Shown piece by piece: positions 25,177 through 34,048 of a stretch of 64,000 nucleotides of DNA. Positions within the stretch are counted from its first letter, which is position 1. Every line of letters begins with the position of its first letter. The translations under genes were made by a program, and so were the position numbers. The stretch spans positions 1,111,914-1,175,913 of the forward strand of contig NZ_BNAU01000002.1 in the NCBI RefSeq assembly GCF_014653945.1, read 5' to 3'. This DNA is from Amycolatopsis deserti. GTDB taxonomy: Bacteria; Actinomycetota; Actinomycetes; Mycobacteriales; Pseudonocardiaceae. The notes under the pieces were generated by a model. The model was not told the origin of the DNA. It made no database searches and saw only the letters and a program-made list of their open reading frames with translations.

Positions 25177-26742
25177 TCAGACCCGCCGCTCCCGGCCGCG
25201 CCACAGCTGCTCCCGCAGCAGGCGCTTCTCGATCTTCCCCGTGCCGGTCTTGGGCAGTTCGTCGAGGAAGATCACCGACTTCGGGACCTTGTACCCGCCC
25301 AGCCGGGCCCGGCAGTGGGTCAGCACCTCCGCCGCGGACAGGGCGCTCCCGGGGGACACGAAGGCGGTGATGGCCTCACCCCACCGGTCGTCGGGAGCGC
25401 CGACCACCGCGACCTCCCGCACCCCGGGCAGGTCGGAGATGACGGTTTCGATCTCCCGCGGGTACACGTTGAACCCGCCGGTGATGATCATGTCCTTGCG
25501 GCGGTCGAGGATGAACAGGAACCCGTCCTCGTCGAGGTACCCGACGTCACCGGTGTGCGCCCACCCACCCGCGAAGGTCTCCGCCGTCTCCTCGGGCCGG
25601 CGCCAGTAACCGGCGCTGACGTGCTCGCCACGGGTGCGGATCTCCCCCGTCTCGCCGGGCGGCACCGGCCGCCGCGCCGCGTCGACGATCTCCAGCTCGA
25701 CGTGCGGCGTGACCCGGCCGGCCGACGCCAGCCGCGGCAGGCCCCGCGCGTTGCGGGTCTCCACGTGGTCCTCCGGCCGCAAGGTCGTGATGGGCAGCTG
25801 CGCCTCGCTGGCGCCGTAGAGCTGCTGCATCGCGTCGCCGAACCAGGCGCGGGCCCGCGCCGCGACGCCGGGCTGGATGGCCGAGCCGGCGTAGGGCAGG
25901 ACCCGGACGCCGCCGACGCGGCCGCGCGGCGCGTCCCGGGCCGACAGCTCCTCCACCAGCATCGTGATCATCGTGGGCACGAGCGGCAGCACGGTGACCT
26001 CGCCGCCCAGCGCCGCGTCGGCGACCCGGGCCGCGTCGAACCCCCGCTCGTGGATGTTCAGCCCGCCACAGGCGGTGACGACGTCGGCGATACCGCCGCT
26101 GAAGTGGCTCACCGGCGCGGTGTGCAGAGCCGCGTCCCCGGGTCCCAGGCCGGGCAGGACCTCGCGGGCGTTGCGGATCAACGCGCCCACCGCCCGATGC
26201 GGGACCCGCACCCCCTTCGGCTGCCCGGTCGAGCCGGACGTGTAGAGCAGCCAGGCGTCGGATTCCGGTTCCGGGAGCGGCAGTTCGTCGTCGGTGCCGG
26301 ACGCGACGAACTCCTCGAACGGGATGCACCCCGGGGGAACGTCGCCCTCCCCCAGCACCACGACGTCCCGCACGCCGGGCGGCACCCAGTCCGTGCCGTT
26401 GCGGGACAGCCATTCGCCGTCCACGAGGACGGCCACCGGTTCGGCGTCGGCGGCGATGCGGGCCAGTTCGGCCGGGTGCAGGCGGGTCAGCAGCCCGGTC
26501 CGCACGTACCCGCCGAGCGCGATCCCGTGGTAGGCCTCGGTCCATTCGCAACGGTTCGGCGACACGATGACCACGCGCGAACCGGGGGCCGCGCCGAGCC
26601 GGCGGAACGCCCGGGCGATCCGCCGGGCCCGGGCGCCCAGTTCTCCGTAGGTCAGCGTCCGGCGCTCGTCGCGGATCGCCGGGCGGTCCGCGTGCTCGCG
26701 GTAGGCGCGCGCGTAGACCTGGGCCAGTGGGGTAGGGGACAT
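25177..26742 (-). CDS. AMP-forming acyl-CoA ligase, last gene of the HyuAB operon
   Basis: A 521-residue class I adenylate-forming enzyme: LYTSGSTGQPKGVRVPH (A3), LYGASEAQLPITT (A5), GDVGYLDEDGFLFILDRRKDM (A7/A8), TGGFNVYPREIE, and the catalytic Lys in KTGTGKIEKRLL. It lies directly behind HyuA, HyuB and the zinc-ribbon gene with tiny gaps. By analogy with acetophenone degradation, where the carboxylase product benzoylacetate is activated by its own ligase, it may activate the carboxylated (beta-keto) product. That role is inferred. Confidence 0.88.
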   Translation of the reverse strand: MSPTPLAQVYARAYREHADRPAIRDERRTLTYGELGARARRIARAFRRLGAAPGSRVVIVSPNRCEWTEAYHGIALGGYVRTGLLTRLHPAELARIAADAEPVAVLVDGEWLSRNGTDWVPPGVRDVVVLGEGDVPPGCIPFEEFVASGTDDELPLPEPESDAWLLYTSGSTGQPKGVRVPHRAVGALIRNAREVLPGLGPGDAALHTAPVSHFSGGIADVVTACGGLNIHERGFDAARVADAALGGEVTVLPLVPTMITMLVEELSARDAPRGRVGGVRVLPYAGSAIQPGVAARARAWFGDAMQQLYGASEAQLPITTLRPEDHVETRNARGLPRLASAGRVTPHVELEIVDAARRPVPPGETGEIRTRGEHVSAGYWRRPEETAETFAGGWAHTGDVGYLDEDGFLFILDRRKDMIITGGFNVYPREIETVISDLPGVREVAVVGAPDDRWGEAITAFVSPGSALSAAEVLTHCRARLGGYKVPKSVIFLDELPKTGTGKIEKRLLREQLWRGRERRV

Positions 26743-26746
26743 CGGG

Positions 26747-27007
26747 TCACCCCAGCCGCGAGGGCGCCCAGTCGCGCGTCGGCGACCGCCAGGCCGGCCA
26801 GTGGTCCTCCGGCTCGGGCCGGGTCACCGACAGGTGGGTGAAGCAGTCCTGGCACTTCACCACCATGCGCGGTCCGAGGTAGTTGGCCACGGGGTAGCGG
26901 GCGACGTCGCCGCTCCCGCACGACGGGCAGGTGGCGTCCACGGGCTGCCGTGCCACGGAGACCCGCTCGGTCTCCGGGCGCGGGAAGAGGAGTCGGTCGA
27001 CGGACAT
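26747..27007 (-). CDS. Small zinc-ribbon protein in the HyuAB operon
   Basis: An 86-residue protein. Two Cys pairs, CPSCG (about residues 27-31) and CQDC (about 52-55), form a four-Cys zinc ribbon. It lies between HyuB and the CoA ligase, 12 and 4 bases from them. Acetone and acetophenone carboxylases have, besides HyuA- and HyuB-like subunits, a small zinc-binding gamma subunit. This protein is shorter but could play that part. An alternative is a rubredoxin- or DUF35-like accessory protein. Confidence 0.7.
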   Translation of the reverse strand: MSVDRLLFPRPETERVSVARQPVDATCPSCGSGDVARYPVANYLGPRMVVKCQDCFTHLSVTRPEPEDHWPAWRSPTRDWAPSRLG

Positions 27008-27019
27008 GTGCGGTGCCTC

Positions 27020-28933
27020 CTAGAGGATCCAGTTCAGGGGGGTGGCGACGGGCACGCTCCAGGTGCCCGCCGCGCGCAGCGCCGCCAGTTCGGCCCGGCG
27101 CCGGGCGGTCGCGTCGCGGTCGATCCGCTCGCCGTCGAGGACGGCACCGAAGGCGAGAACGGCGAACTCCGGGCTGTAGAGACCGTCGCGGAGGTCGCGT
27201 TCGAGCCGGCCGAGGTCGCGGGCGAGGGGATCGCCCCAGCCACCGCCGCCGCCGATGAGGAAGCGGATCGCGTCGCCGGCCTTGAGCACGAGCCCGGAGA
27301 ACTTGCCGGTGGAGTACCGCGCGCCGCGGCAGAACCCGCCGTGGTTGGGATCGGGCCTGCCGTCGGCGTCGAACATGCCGAACAGCGGCTCCGCGGGGCG
27401 GAGGTCGAGCGGGTCGGCGTGCCGCGCGAGGTCGAAGTCCTTGATGTACCACCCGAACGCGGGTGCGCCGGCACCCGCGCCGGCCGCGCCCGGCGCGCCG
27501 ACCCGGACCCGGTCGCAGGTGACCGTGACGATCGTGTCGGCCTGGGCGGTCAGGGTGTACACCGAGCCCAGACCGCCCCGGTACCGCCCGGCGCCCGCGG
27601 TGTCGGCGACCATCTCGTGCTGGGCGACGATCAGCGGGCTCTCGATCTCCACGTGCTCCTGCACCGAGGTGCGGCAGTTGCCGATCGGCGTGACGCAGAA
27701 GGAGATCCCGTCCTCCTTCCACGTGCCGCCCCAGCCACCGCCGGTGAGGGCGAACGCGCCCCACGGCGTGCCGCCGTGACCGGGCCGGGTGTCGATGCCG
27801 CCCAGGCTGATGACCAGCGCGGTGCCGGTGTCGCAGGCGATCGAGCGGTCGCCGATGGCCTCGCTGAGCGCGCCGGCGACGGCGTTGATGCACCGGGCCC
27901 CGATGTCGGCGTGGTTGGAGCAGCTGGACGGCGGGAGCACGCAGACCACGCTGCCCTGGGGCAGCAGCGTTTCGATCGGCCGCAGCGTGCCGCTGTTGAC
28001 CGGCGTGCCCGGATCGGCCATGAGCTTGACGGCCTCGATGCAGCGGACCGCCTCGCACCACGCGGTCCCGCAGTTGCCCAGCGGCTGCCGTCCCGAGCCG
28101 GAGAAGTCGATCTCCATGCTGTCCCCGCGGACCTTCACGGTGACCCGCACCGGGATGGGCTCGTCGGTCACGCCGTCCTCGTCGAGGAAGTCCTCGACGG
28201 TGTAGTCACCGTCCGGGATGCCGGCGATACCGCGGCGCATGCTCGCCTCGGTCGCCTCGATCGCGTACCGGCCGGCGGCCTTGACCCGGTCCAGGCCGCC
28301 GCGGGCGACGAGCGCCTGGAGCTGCCGCTCCCCCACCACCAGGCAGCCGTGCAGGGCCCGCAGGTCGCCCAGGACCAGCTGGGGCACCCGGTTGTTCTCC
28401 AGGATGTAGTTGAACAACGGCCGCACCGGGACGTCGTTGGCGTAGAGCAGCGACGGCGGGAGCTTGATCTGCTCCTCGAACGCGGTCTGCGTGCCGTTGG
28501 AGAACCCGCCGGGGATGGGCCCGCCGAGGTCGACCAGGTGGGAGGTCGAGTGCAGGATGAACTCGACGCGGCCGTCGACGAAGACGGGGCGGAGCAGGTT
28601 CACGTCGGACTGGTGGATCGTCCCGCGCCACGGGTCGTTGACGAAGATGACGTCGCCGGGCTGCAGTGTGTCGAGGTCGAACTCGTCCATCACGAAGTTC
28701 ACGATGTGCGGCGAGGTGAAGGCGTGCTGCATGCAGCCCTCCCACTGCGCCGCCGTCTCCCACGCGTCACCGCTGCGGATGTGGATCGCGGTGGTGCAGT
28801 CCAGGATGTCCCGGCACACGGGCGAGAAGGCGCTGCGCATCAGGGCCTCGTTCATCTCGCGGGCGACCTCGATCAGGCCGTACCGCAGGATGTCCAGTTC
28901 GAACTCGGCCGCCGGTTCCGTGGTGGTGGTCAT
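27020..28933 (-). CDS. Hydantoinase B/oxoprolinase-family subunit (HyuB; acetone-carboxylase alpha-like)
   Basis: A 637-residue protein. GDVIFVNDPWRGTIHQSDV and HSTSHLVDLGG carry the metal-binding His107, Asp110, His132 and Asp135 (numbered from ATG 28933). Conserved Gly-rich ends (GGGGGWGDPL) match HyuB. ATG 28933 has GAGGAG upstream, overlapping the HyuA stop. Members of this family hydrolyse N-methylhydantoin or 5-oxoproline, or carboxylate ketones with ATP. The zinc-ribbon and ligase neighbours favour the carboxylase reading. Confidence 0.87.
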   Translation of the reverse strand: MTTTTEPAAEFELDILRYGLIEVAREMNEALMRSAFSPVCRDILDCTTAIHIRSGDAWETAAQWEGCMQHAFTSPHIVNFVMDEFDLDTLQPGDVIFVNDPWRGTIHQSDVNLLRPVFVDGRVEFILHSTSHLVDLGGPIPGGFSNGTQTAFEEQIKLPPSLLYANDVPVRPLFNYILENNRVPQLVLGDLRALHGCLVVGERQLQALVARGGLDRVKAAGRYAIEATEASMRRGIAGIPDGDYTVEDFLDEDGVTDEPIPVRVTVKVRGDSMEIDFSGSGRQPLGNCGTAWCEAVRCIEAVKLMADPGTPVNSGTLRPIETLLPQGSVVCVLPPSSCSNHADIGARCINAVAGALSEAIGDRSIACDTGTALVISLGGIDTRPGHGGTPWGAFALTGGGWGGTWKEDGISFCVTPIGNCRTSVQEHVEIESPLIVAQHEMVADTAGAGRYRGGLGSVYTLTAQADTIVTVTCDRVRVGAPGAAGAGAGAPAFGWYIKDFDLARHADPLDLRPAEPLFGMFDADGRPDPNHGGFCRGARYSTGKFSGLVLKAGDAIRFLIGGGGGWGDPLARDLGRLERDLRDGLYSPEFAVLAFGAVLDGERIDRDATARRRAELAALRAAGTWSVPVATPLNWIL

Positions 28934-28947
28934 GCTCGTCGCGCTCC

Positions 28948-31014
28948 TCAGCCGTGGTTCTCGATGATCAGCAGGCGGTCGTCGTCGATGCGGGCGCGGC
29001 GGCCGGGCAGGACGACGGTCGTGGCGAACTTCTCGGACACGATCGCCGGGCCCGCCACGACCTCTCCGGGCTGGAGGCGTTCGCGGACGTGGACGGGCAC
29101 GCGCACGGTGTCCCCCGCGCCGGGGATCCGCAGATCCCGGTGTCCCAGCAGGGATTCGCCGTCCTCGGCGGCCGACGGCGGGACCTTGTGCGGCCGCGGG
29201 ATCACCGCGGTCACCTCCAGGGTCGACACGACGACCGGGATCTCGGTGGCGGAGAACCCGTAGGACTCCTGGTAGAAGGCGTGGAAGTCGGCGACGATCT
29301 CCGGCACGCCCGCGGCGGTCACCCGGTCCCGCCGCAGCGGGAGCCGGTTGTCCCACGTCTGCCCGCGGTACATGCCGAAGAGGGCGCGGTCGAAGGTCAG
29401 GCCCTCGATGTCCACCCCCTGCGCGGTCAGCTCCTCGGTGAGGGCGCGTTCCATCGCGGCGAACCCGTCCTCCATCACCGCGGCGTTGTCCGGGGAGAGC
29501 GGGATCATCAGCGACTGCGCCCGCGTCGTGCGCAGGTCGCTCTGCAGCAGCCCGAGTGCCGAGAACTGCCCCGGCGTGGTGGGGACGACGACGGTGTCCA
29601 CGCCGAGGATCCGCGCCACGCGGTCGGCGAGCATCGGCCCGGCCGACCCGAACGGCAGCAGGGCGAAGTCGCGCACGTCCAGTCCACGGTAGACGGAGAT
29701 GGTCCGGATCTTGGCGGCGATGTCCTCGCACGCGACCCGGTAGGCGGCCTCGGCCAGGTCCTCGGCGGAGAGGTTCCACCGTTCGCCGGTGCGCGCCAGC
29801 GCCGCGCGGGCGGCTTCGACGTCGAGCGTGATCCGGCCGCCGGCGAACAGGTCGGGTTGCAGGACCCCCAGCACCAGGCAGGCGTCGGTGAGCGTGGCCT
29901 CGGTGCCGCCGCGCCCGTAGCAGGCGGGGCCGGGGTTCGAGCCGGCCGAGGCGGGGCCGACCGCGATCCGGCCGAGAGCGTTGGGACCGATGATGCTGCC
30001 CGCGCCCGAGCCGACGCTTTCTACGTCGACCAGCGGCATGGTGAGCGTCAGGCCGGTCTCCAGCGTCCACAGGTCGGTCAGCGGGGTCCGCGCGTCCACG
30101 ATGGCGGCCACGTCCGTGCTGGTCCCGCCGACGTCCATGGTCAGCAGGTTCCCGCGGCCGGCGTCCCGCGCCAGCCGGATGCTGCCGGTCACGCCGCCCA
30201 CCGGCCCGGACACCAGCTGGAAGACCGGTGCCCGGCCGGCGTCGGCGACCGTGGCGACACCGCCGTTGGTCATCATGATCCACAACGTCCCGCCGAACGC
30301 GCGCTCCGCCAGCGCCACCGTGAGGCGCCGCAGGTACCCGACGACGGCGGGCCCGACGTAGGCGTCCAGAGCGACCGTCGTGGTCCGCTCGTGCTCCTTG
30401 GTCACCGGGTACAGGTCCGAGGTCTGGACGTAGGCGTGCGGCATCTCCTCGGCGAGGATCTCGGCGGCGCGGCGCTCGTGCCCGCGGTCGCGGTAGGAGT
30501 TCAGGAAGCACACGCCGACCGCCTCGACACCCCGGGCGGCGAGCGCGCGGGCCGCCTCCCGCACCGCGTCCTCGTCCAATGCGAGCAGTTCCGTGCCGTC
30601 GTAGGCGATCCGCTCCGGGATGCCGATCCGGTTGTGCCGCTCGACGACGGGGCGTTCCTGGTGCGGCCGCAGCCAGGTGGGGTCGTAGAACCGGTCCCCG
30701 AACTCGCGGTGCATCCGCCCGATGTCGAGCAGATCGCGGTGTCCCCGGGTGGCGAGCAGGCCGGTCCGCGCTCCCGCACGGCTGAGCAGGGCGTTGATGC
30801 CGACGGTGTGCCCGTGCACGATCTCCGCCACACCCGGGACGTCCACGTCGATCGCGGCGAGCGCCCGCAGCACGCCCTTCTCCTGCTCCGGCGTCGAAAG
30901 CACCTTGCCGTCGCGGATCTCGCCGGTGTTCCGGTTGAGCCCGACGATGTCGGTGAAGGTTCCCCCGACGTCGATCCCGACCAGCCAGTCGGCTGAGCTT
31001 CGTTGCTCGGTCAC
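28948..31014 (-). CDS. Hydantoinase A/oxoprolinase-family subunit (HyuA; acetone-carboxylase beta-like)
   Basis: A 688-residue ATP-binding (actin/ASKHA-like) subunit. WLVGIDVGGTFTDIVGLN is the first phosphate loop, HGHTVGINALLSRAGARTGLL follows, and LLTMDVGGTSTDVAAI is the second loop. Within HyuA/HyuB enzymes it couples ATP cleavage to activation of the substrate. GTG 31014 is preceded by GGAGG. It begins a four-gene operon, HyuA-HyuB-zinc ribbon-CoA ligase, 87 bases downstream of the LuxR regulator gene, which may control it. Confidence 0.88.
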   Translation of the reverse strand: MTEQRSSADWLVGIDVGGTFTDIVGLNRNTGEIRDGKVLSTPEQEKGVLRALAAIDVDVPGVAEIVHGHTVGINALLSRAGARTGLLATRGHRDLLDIGRMHREFGDRFYDPTWLRPHQERPVVERHNRIGIPERIAYDGTELLALDEDAVREAARALAARGVEAVGVCFLNSYRDRGHERRAAEILAEEMPHAYVQTSDLYPVTKEHERTTTVALDAYVGPAVVGYLRRLTVALAERAFGGTLWIMMTNGGVATVADAGRAPVFQLVSGPVGGVTGSIRLARDAGRGNLLTMDVGGTSTDVAAIVDARTPLTDLWTLETGLTLTMPLVDVESVGSGAGSIIGPNALGRIAVGPASAGSNPGPACYGRGGTEATLTDACLVLGVLQPDLFAGGRITLDVEAARAALARTGERWNLSAEDLAEAAYRVACEDIAAKIRTISVYRGLDVRDFALLPFGSAGPMLADRVARILGVDTVVVPTTPGQFSALGLLQSDLRTTRAQSLMIPLSPDNAAVMEDGFAAMERALTEELTAQGVDIEGLTFDRALFGMYRGQTWDNRLPLRRDRVTAAGVPEIVADFHAFYQESYGFSATEIPVVVSTLEVTAVIPRPHKVPPSAAEDGESLLGHRDLRIPGAGDTVRVPVHVRERLQPGEVVAGPAIVSEKFATTVVLPGRRARIDDDRLLIIENHG

Positions 31015-31101
31015 GTCTTGCCTCCAGGCCTCGTCCGATCCGAGGCGCCCAGTCTGCGACCGGGATCACACCGGGGGCATCGTCCGGGGGGCGGAGGTTT
31101 C

Positions 31102-32187
31102 CTACGACCTTCGGGCAGTCAGCCAGCAGGCGATGGCCTCGGCCCGGCTGGTGACGCCGAGCTTGCGGAGGATGTGGGTGACGTGGGTCTTCGCCGTGCG
31201 CTCGGAGATCACCAGCTGCCGGGCGATGTGCCGGTTGGAGTGCCCGGCGGCGAGCAGCTCCATCACCTGGACCTCGCGCGCGGTCAGATCCGCCGCGGCG
31301 GGTGGCGCGGGCGGCACCGGCCCGCGCACCGCGGCCGGGTTGGTCATGAGCGCCTCCGCGGCGCCCCGCAGGACGGCCACGCCGTCCATCAGCATCAGCC
31401 GTCCGAGCGAGTGGCTGAGCGCCTCCGCCATGACGGACAGCAGCGCCTGGTCGGTGGCGTCGACGTCGCGGCGCTGGTGGTAGCAGTCGCCGTGCAGCAG
31501 TCCGGCGACCTCGCCGTGGACGGTCAGCGGCGCGACACCGTAGGAGGTGGACCTGGTGACCCGGATGAGGTCGCGGTCGACCCGGTCGCTGTGCTGCGCG
31601 TCGAAGATCAGGCGCGGTTCGGCCCGGCGGACCACGTCCGCTTCGACGAGCCGGCCGTCGAGCTGCGGTGGGGAGGCCTTGCCGACGGCCACGATCTCGT
31701 CCGCCCAGCGCGGCTCGCGCACGACGCACATCGTGTGCAGCCGCCACACCGAATCCTCCACCCGCGACACGAGGACGCGGTCGAAGCCCAGGCGGCAGCC
31801 GGCCTCCGGGACCCGGCCGAGGAGCTCGTCCACGGTGCGCGCGTCGCGGACGGACGCCAGCGCCCCGGCCACGCGCCGCAGCAGCACGTGCCGTTCGGCG
31901 AGCCGGGCCTCGGCCAACTCGGCCTCGACCTCGCGGATCCGGCCGAGCAGGTCGACGAGCTCCCGCTGCCGCGCCGACCCGGTACCGTCCAGGGACCGCA
32001 GGGTCTCCCCCATCGCGGCGTTCCAGATCCTGCTCAGGACCGGTCTCGCGTGGTTCTCCCACGGCAGGTCGAACCGGGGCGACGGGACGTCGATGCCGAG
32101 CGCCGCGGAGGCGTCGGCGCACAGATCGCGGTACCGTTCCGCGACGCCCGTTCGCTCCGCCGCCTGGACAGCCGTGTTCGCATCCAT
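31102..32187 (-). CDS. GAF-domain LuxR-type transcriptional regulator
   Basis: A 361-residue protein. A helical N-terminal region (residues 1-110, coiled-coil-like around [16 protein letters not shown]) leads to a GAF-like sensor (about 115-270), then a LuxR HTH at the C-terminus ([40 protein letters not shown]). I chose ATG 32187 because AGGTGGG lies upstream; an in-frame ATG at 32226, inside the AT-rich site C, would add 13 residues. It lies directly upstream of the HyuAB operon and is its obvious candidate regulator. Confidence 0.87.
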   Translation of the reverse strand: MDANTAVQAAERTGVAERYRDLCADASAALGIDVPSPRFDLPWENHARPVLSRIWNAAMGETLRSLDGTGSARQRELVDLLGRIREVEAELAEARLAERHVLLRRVAGALASVRDARTVDELLGRVPEAGCRLGFDRVLVSRVEDSVWRLHTMCVVREPRWADEIVAVGKASPPQLDGRLVEADVVRRAEPRLIFDAQHSDRVDRDLIRVTRSTSYGVAPLTVHGEVAGLLHGDCYHQRRDVDATDQALLSVMAEALSHSLGRLMLMDGVAVLRGAAEALMTNPAAVRGPVPPAPPAAADLTAREVQVMELLAAGHSNRHIARQLVISERTAKTHVTHILRKLGVTSRAEAIACWLTARRS

Positions 32188-32221
32188 GGTGGGCCCACCT
32201 CGACGTTCGGCACCCTTGCCG

Positions 32222-32236
32222 ACCATATAATATATG
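32222..32236 (-). promoter_or_regulatory. AT-rich palindrome (site C) upstream of the LuxR gene
   Basis: CATATA-A-TATATG (32224-32236) is a perfect dyad with six-base arms and a one-base centre, 37-49 bases upstream of ATG 32187. With its flank, GACCATATAATATAT (32221-32235) is identical to 59004-59018 upstream of the CoA-transferase gene, and related to the other AT-rich sites. Confidence 0.55.
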
Positions 32237-32301
32237 TCATGGGTCACGGCCGACAGACCCGGGAAACGCGGGCCGCGGGCACGCCGGTTGTTCCCCGGCG
32301 A

Positions 32302-32877
32302 TCACCGTCTCCGCCGCCACGCGGAACGACCGGCCGGCGAAGCCGGCTCTCCCCGTGCGGAGCGGGAAGCGGCTGCCCAGCAGGCCGGGCACGCCGGCAC
32401 CACGGCGCCCCGCGTGCCCGGCAACGGCAGCCGGAAGCCGTCCGCGGCGATCCCGCGGCACTCCGACGAGTCGTGCCCCAGCGGCGCGCACAAGCACTGG
32501 CACCGCTCGACACCGACCCGTCGCCGCGGCACCGGAGGCTTCACCGGCTTCTCCGCTGCCCTCCGATGCGGGTGCCGCGCCGTCGGCACGGCCGGGCGGG
32601 GCGGCACCCGCCAGGCCGACGGGCAGGTCAGGTAGGTGCCGAGCACGAACGAGCGCAGCACGTCGAACTCCTCGGGGCGCGCCTCCCGCAGCGTGGCCAG
32701 GTAGGCCCCGGTGTCCTCGGCGGGAACCGCTCGCAGGGCGGACTCCACGATGCGCGGCGAGCGCGCGAGCATCGCCGCGATCACGTCCTCGCCGGGGACG
32801 TCGGCCGCCAGCCCGGGGAGGACGACCTCACCCAGGATGGCCAGCTTGTCCCGCAGTCGTCGGTGGTCCGGTGCCAT
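32302..32877 (-). CDS. Chimeric small ORF: truncated helical protein joined to a Cys-rich domain
   Basis: A 191-residue ORF. Residues 1-92 are helical (LRDKLAILGEVVLPGLA, EDVIAAMLARSPRIVESALRA), like the small subunit-like proteins often next to dehydrogenases, but they stop at GTYLTCPSAWR, where relatives usually continue. The rest is basic and Pro-rich, then Cys-rich (RCQCLCAPLGHDSSECRG, VPACPACWAA), reminiscent of small Streptomyces zinc-binding proteins. An internal GTG at 32544 with GGAG six bases upstream could start the Cys-rich part as a separate 80-residue protein. Function unknown. Confidence 0.5.
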   Translation of the reverse strand: MAPDHRRLRDKLAILGEVVLPGLAADVPGEDVIAAMLARSPRIVESALRAVPAEDTGAYLATLREARPEEFDVLRSFVLGTYLTCPSAWRVPPRPAVPTARHPHRRAAEKPVKPPVPRRRVGVERCQCLCAPLGHDSSECRGIAADGFRLPLPGTRGAVVPACPACWAAASRSARGEPASPAGRSAWRRRR

Positions 32878-32916
32878 CGGACAGCGTTTCCCTTCGCAGC
32901 GCCACGCGCCGGGCCC

Positions 32917-34035
32917 TCAGTCGAACAGCACGACTCCCCGGATGTTCTTGCCCTCGTGCATGTCCCGGTACCCCTGCGCGATGTCGTCCAGTGTGTACGT
33001 CCGGGTGATCATCTCGTCGAGTTTCAGCGTGCCCTCCTGGTAGAGCCGGAGCAGCCGGTGGACGTCCCGGTTCCCGCTCGTGGCACCGAAACACGTGCCC
33101 TCCAGTCGCTTCTGGAAGAGCGTCAACTCGAACAGGTCGAGCGGCACGTCGCTGACCCGGTGCGGCCCGACCGCCGTGGTCACCACGATGCCCGCCTTGC
33201 GGACCGCCCCGAGCGCCTGGCCGACGTACTCCGGCCGCATGACCCCGACCGTGATGACGGCGGCGTCGGCACCCTGCCCGTTGGTGAACTGCTTGGCGAG
33301 CTCCGTGGCCTCCGCCATCGACTCGACCGCGTGGGTGGCCCCGAACACCGGCGCCTGTTCCCGCTTGAAGGCCACCGGATCCACCGCGATGACGTTCGAC
33401 GCACCCGCGTGGACGGCACCTTGCAGCGCGCTCGCGCCGATCCCGCCGATGCCCATCACGATCACCGTGTCCCCCGGCTGGACGCGGGCGGAGTTGACCG
33501 CCGAGCCCCAGCCGGTGCTGACCCCGCACCCGACCAGACACGCCTTGTCCAGCGGGATGTCCGGGTCGATCTTCACCACCGACGCCAGCGACACCGTCGT
33601 CGTCTCGGTGAAGGTGGAGATACCGCACATCTGGCCGACCGGCGTGCCATCGGTGGTGTGCAGGCGGTAGGTGCCGTCGGTGAACCGGGGGCCGGCCAGG
33701 ATGCCCGCCGCCAGGTCGCACAGGTTCGACGCTCCGGCGGCGCACCACCGGCAGTGCCCGCACGAGGGAATCGCGGAGAAGATGACGTGATCGCCTTCCT
33801 CGATGCCCTTGGTGTTCGGCCCCACCTTCGTCACGACGCCCGCACCTTCGTGCCCCAGCGCGAAGGGGTAGGTGCCGACCGGGATGTCCCCCGTGGCGTG
33901 GTGGTCGTCCGAGTGGCACAGCCCCGAGGCGACGAGCCGCACCTGCACCTCGTCCGGATAGGGGTCGTCCAGCTCCAGGTCGACCACCTCCAGCTCACCG
34001 GGCGCCTGCCGGATCACCGCTCCACGTGTGTACAC
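32917..34035 (-). CDS. NDMA-dependent-type zinc alcohol dehydrogenase
   Basis: A 372-residue MDR alcohol dehydrogenase. Catalytic zinc ligands are C40 (GLCHSD), H62-E63 (GHEGAG) and the Cys in LVGCGVSTGWGSAVN. The structural zinc site is C92, C95, C98 and C106 (SCGHCRWC...NLC). The NAD site is VIVMGIGGIGASALQGA. The overall sequence matches actinobacterial NDMA-dependent (mycofactocin-associated) alcohol dehydrogenases. GTG 34035 has AAGGAGG eight bases upstream. The aldehyde dehydrogenase gene lies 13 bases upstream, so alcohol-to-acid oxidation is likely. Confidence 0.87.
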   Translation of the reverse strand: MYTRGAVIRQAPGELEVVDLELDDPYPDEVQVRLVASGLCHSDDHHATGDIPVGTYPFALGHEGAGVVTKVGPNTKGIEEGDHVIFSAIPSCGHCRWCAAGASNLCDLAAGILAGPRFTDGTYRLHTTDGTPVGQMCGISTFTETTTVSLASVVKIDPDIPLDKACLVGCGVSTGWGSAVNSARVQPGDTVIVMGIGGIGASALQGAVHAGASNVIAVDPVAFKREQAPVFGATHAVESMAEATELAKQFTNGQGADAAVITVGVMRPEYVGQALGAVRKAGIVVTTAVGPHRVSDVPLDLFELTLFQKRLEGTCFGATSGNRDVHRLLRLYQEGTLKLDEMITRTYTLDDIAQGYRDMHEGKNIRGVVLFD

Positions 34036-34048
34036 CCGTTGACCTCCT

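Noticed and set aside
27020-32122. A 1700-codon open frame on the minus strand spanning HyuB, HyuA and LuxR
   Set aside because: Only the last 637 codons (HyuB) look like protein. The rest is the Arg/Pro-rich off-frame pattern of GC-rich DNA opposite real genes in another frame.
32224-32226. ATG inside the AT-rich site C as the LuxR start
   Set aside because: It is in frame, but has no ribosome site and adds 13 unconserved residues; ATG 32187 has a good ribosome site.
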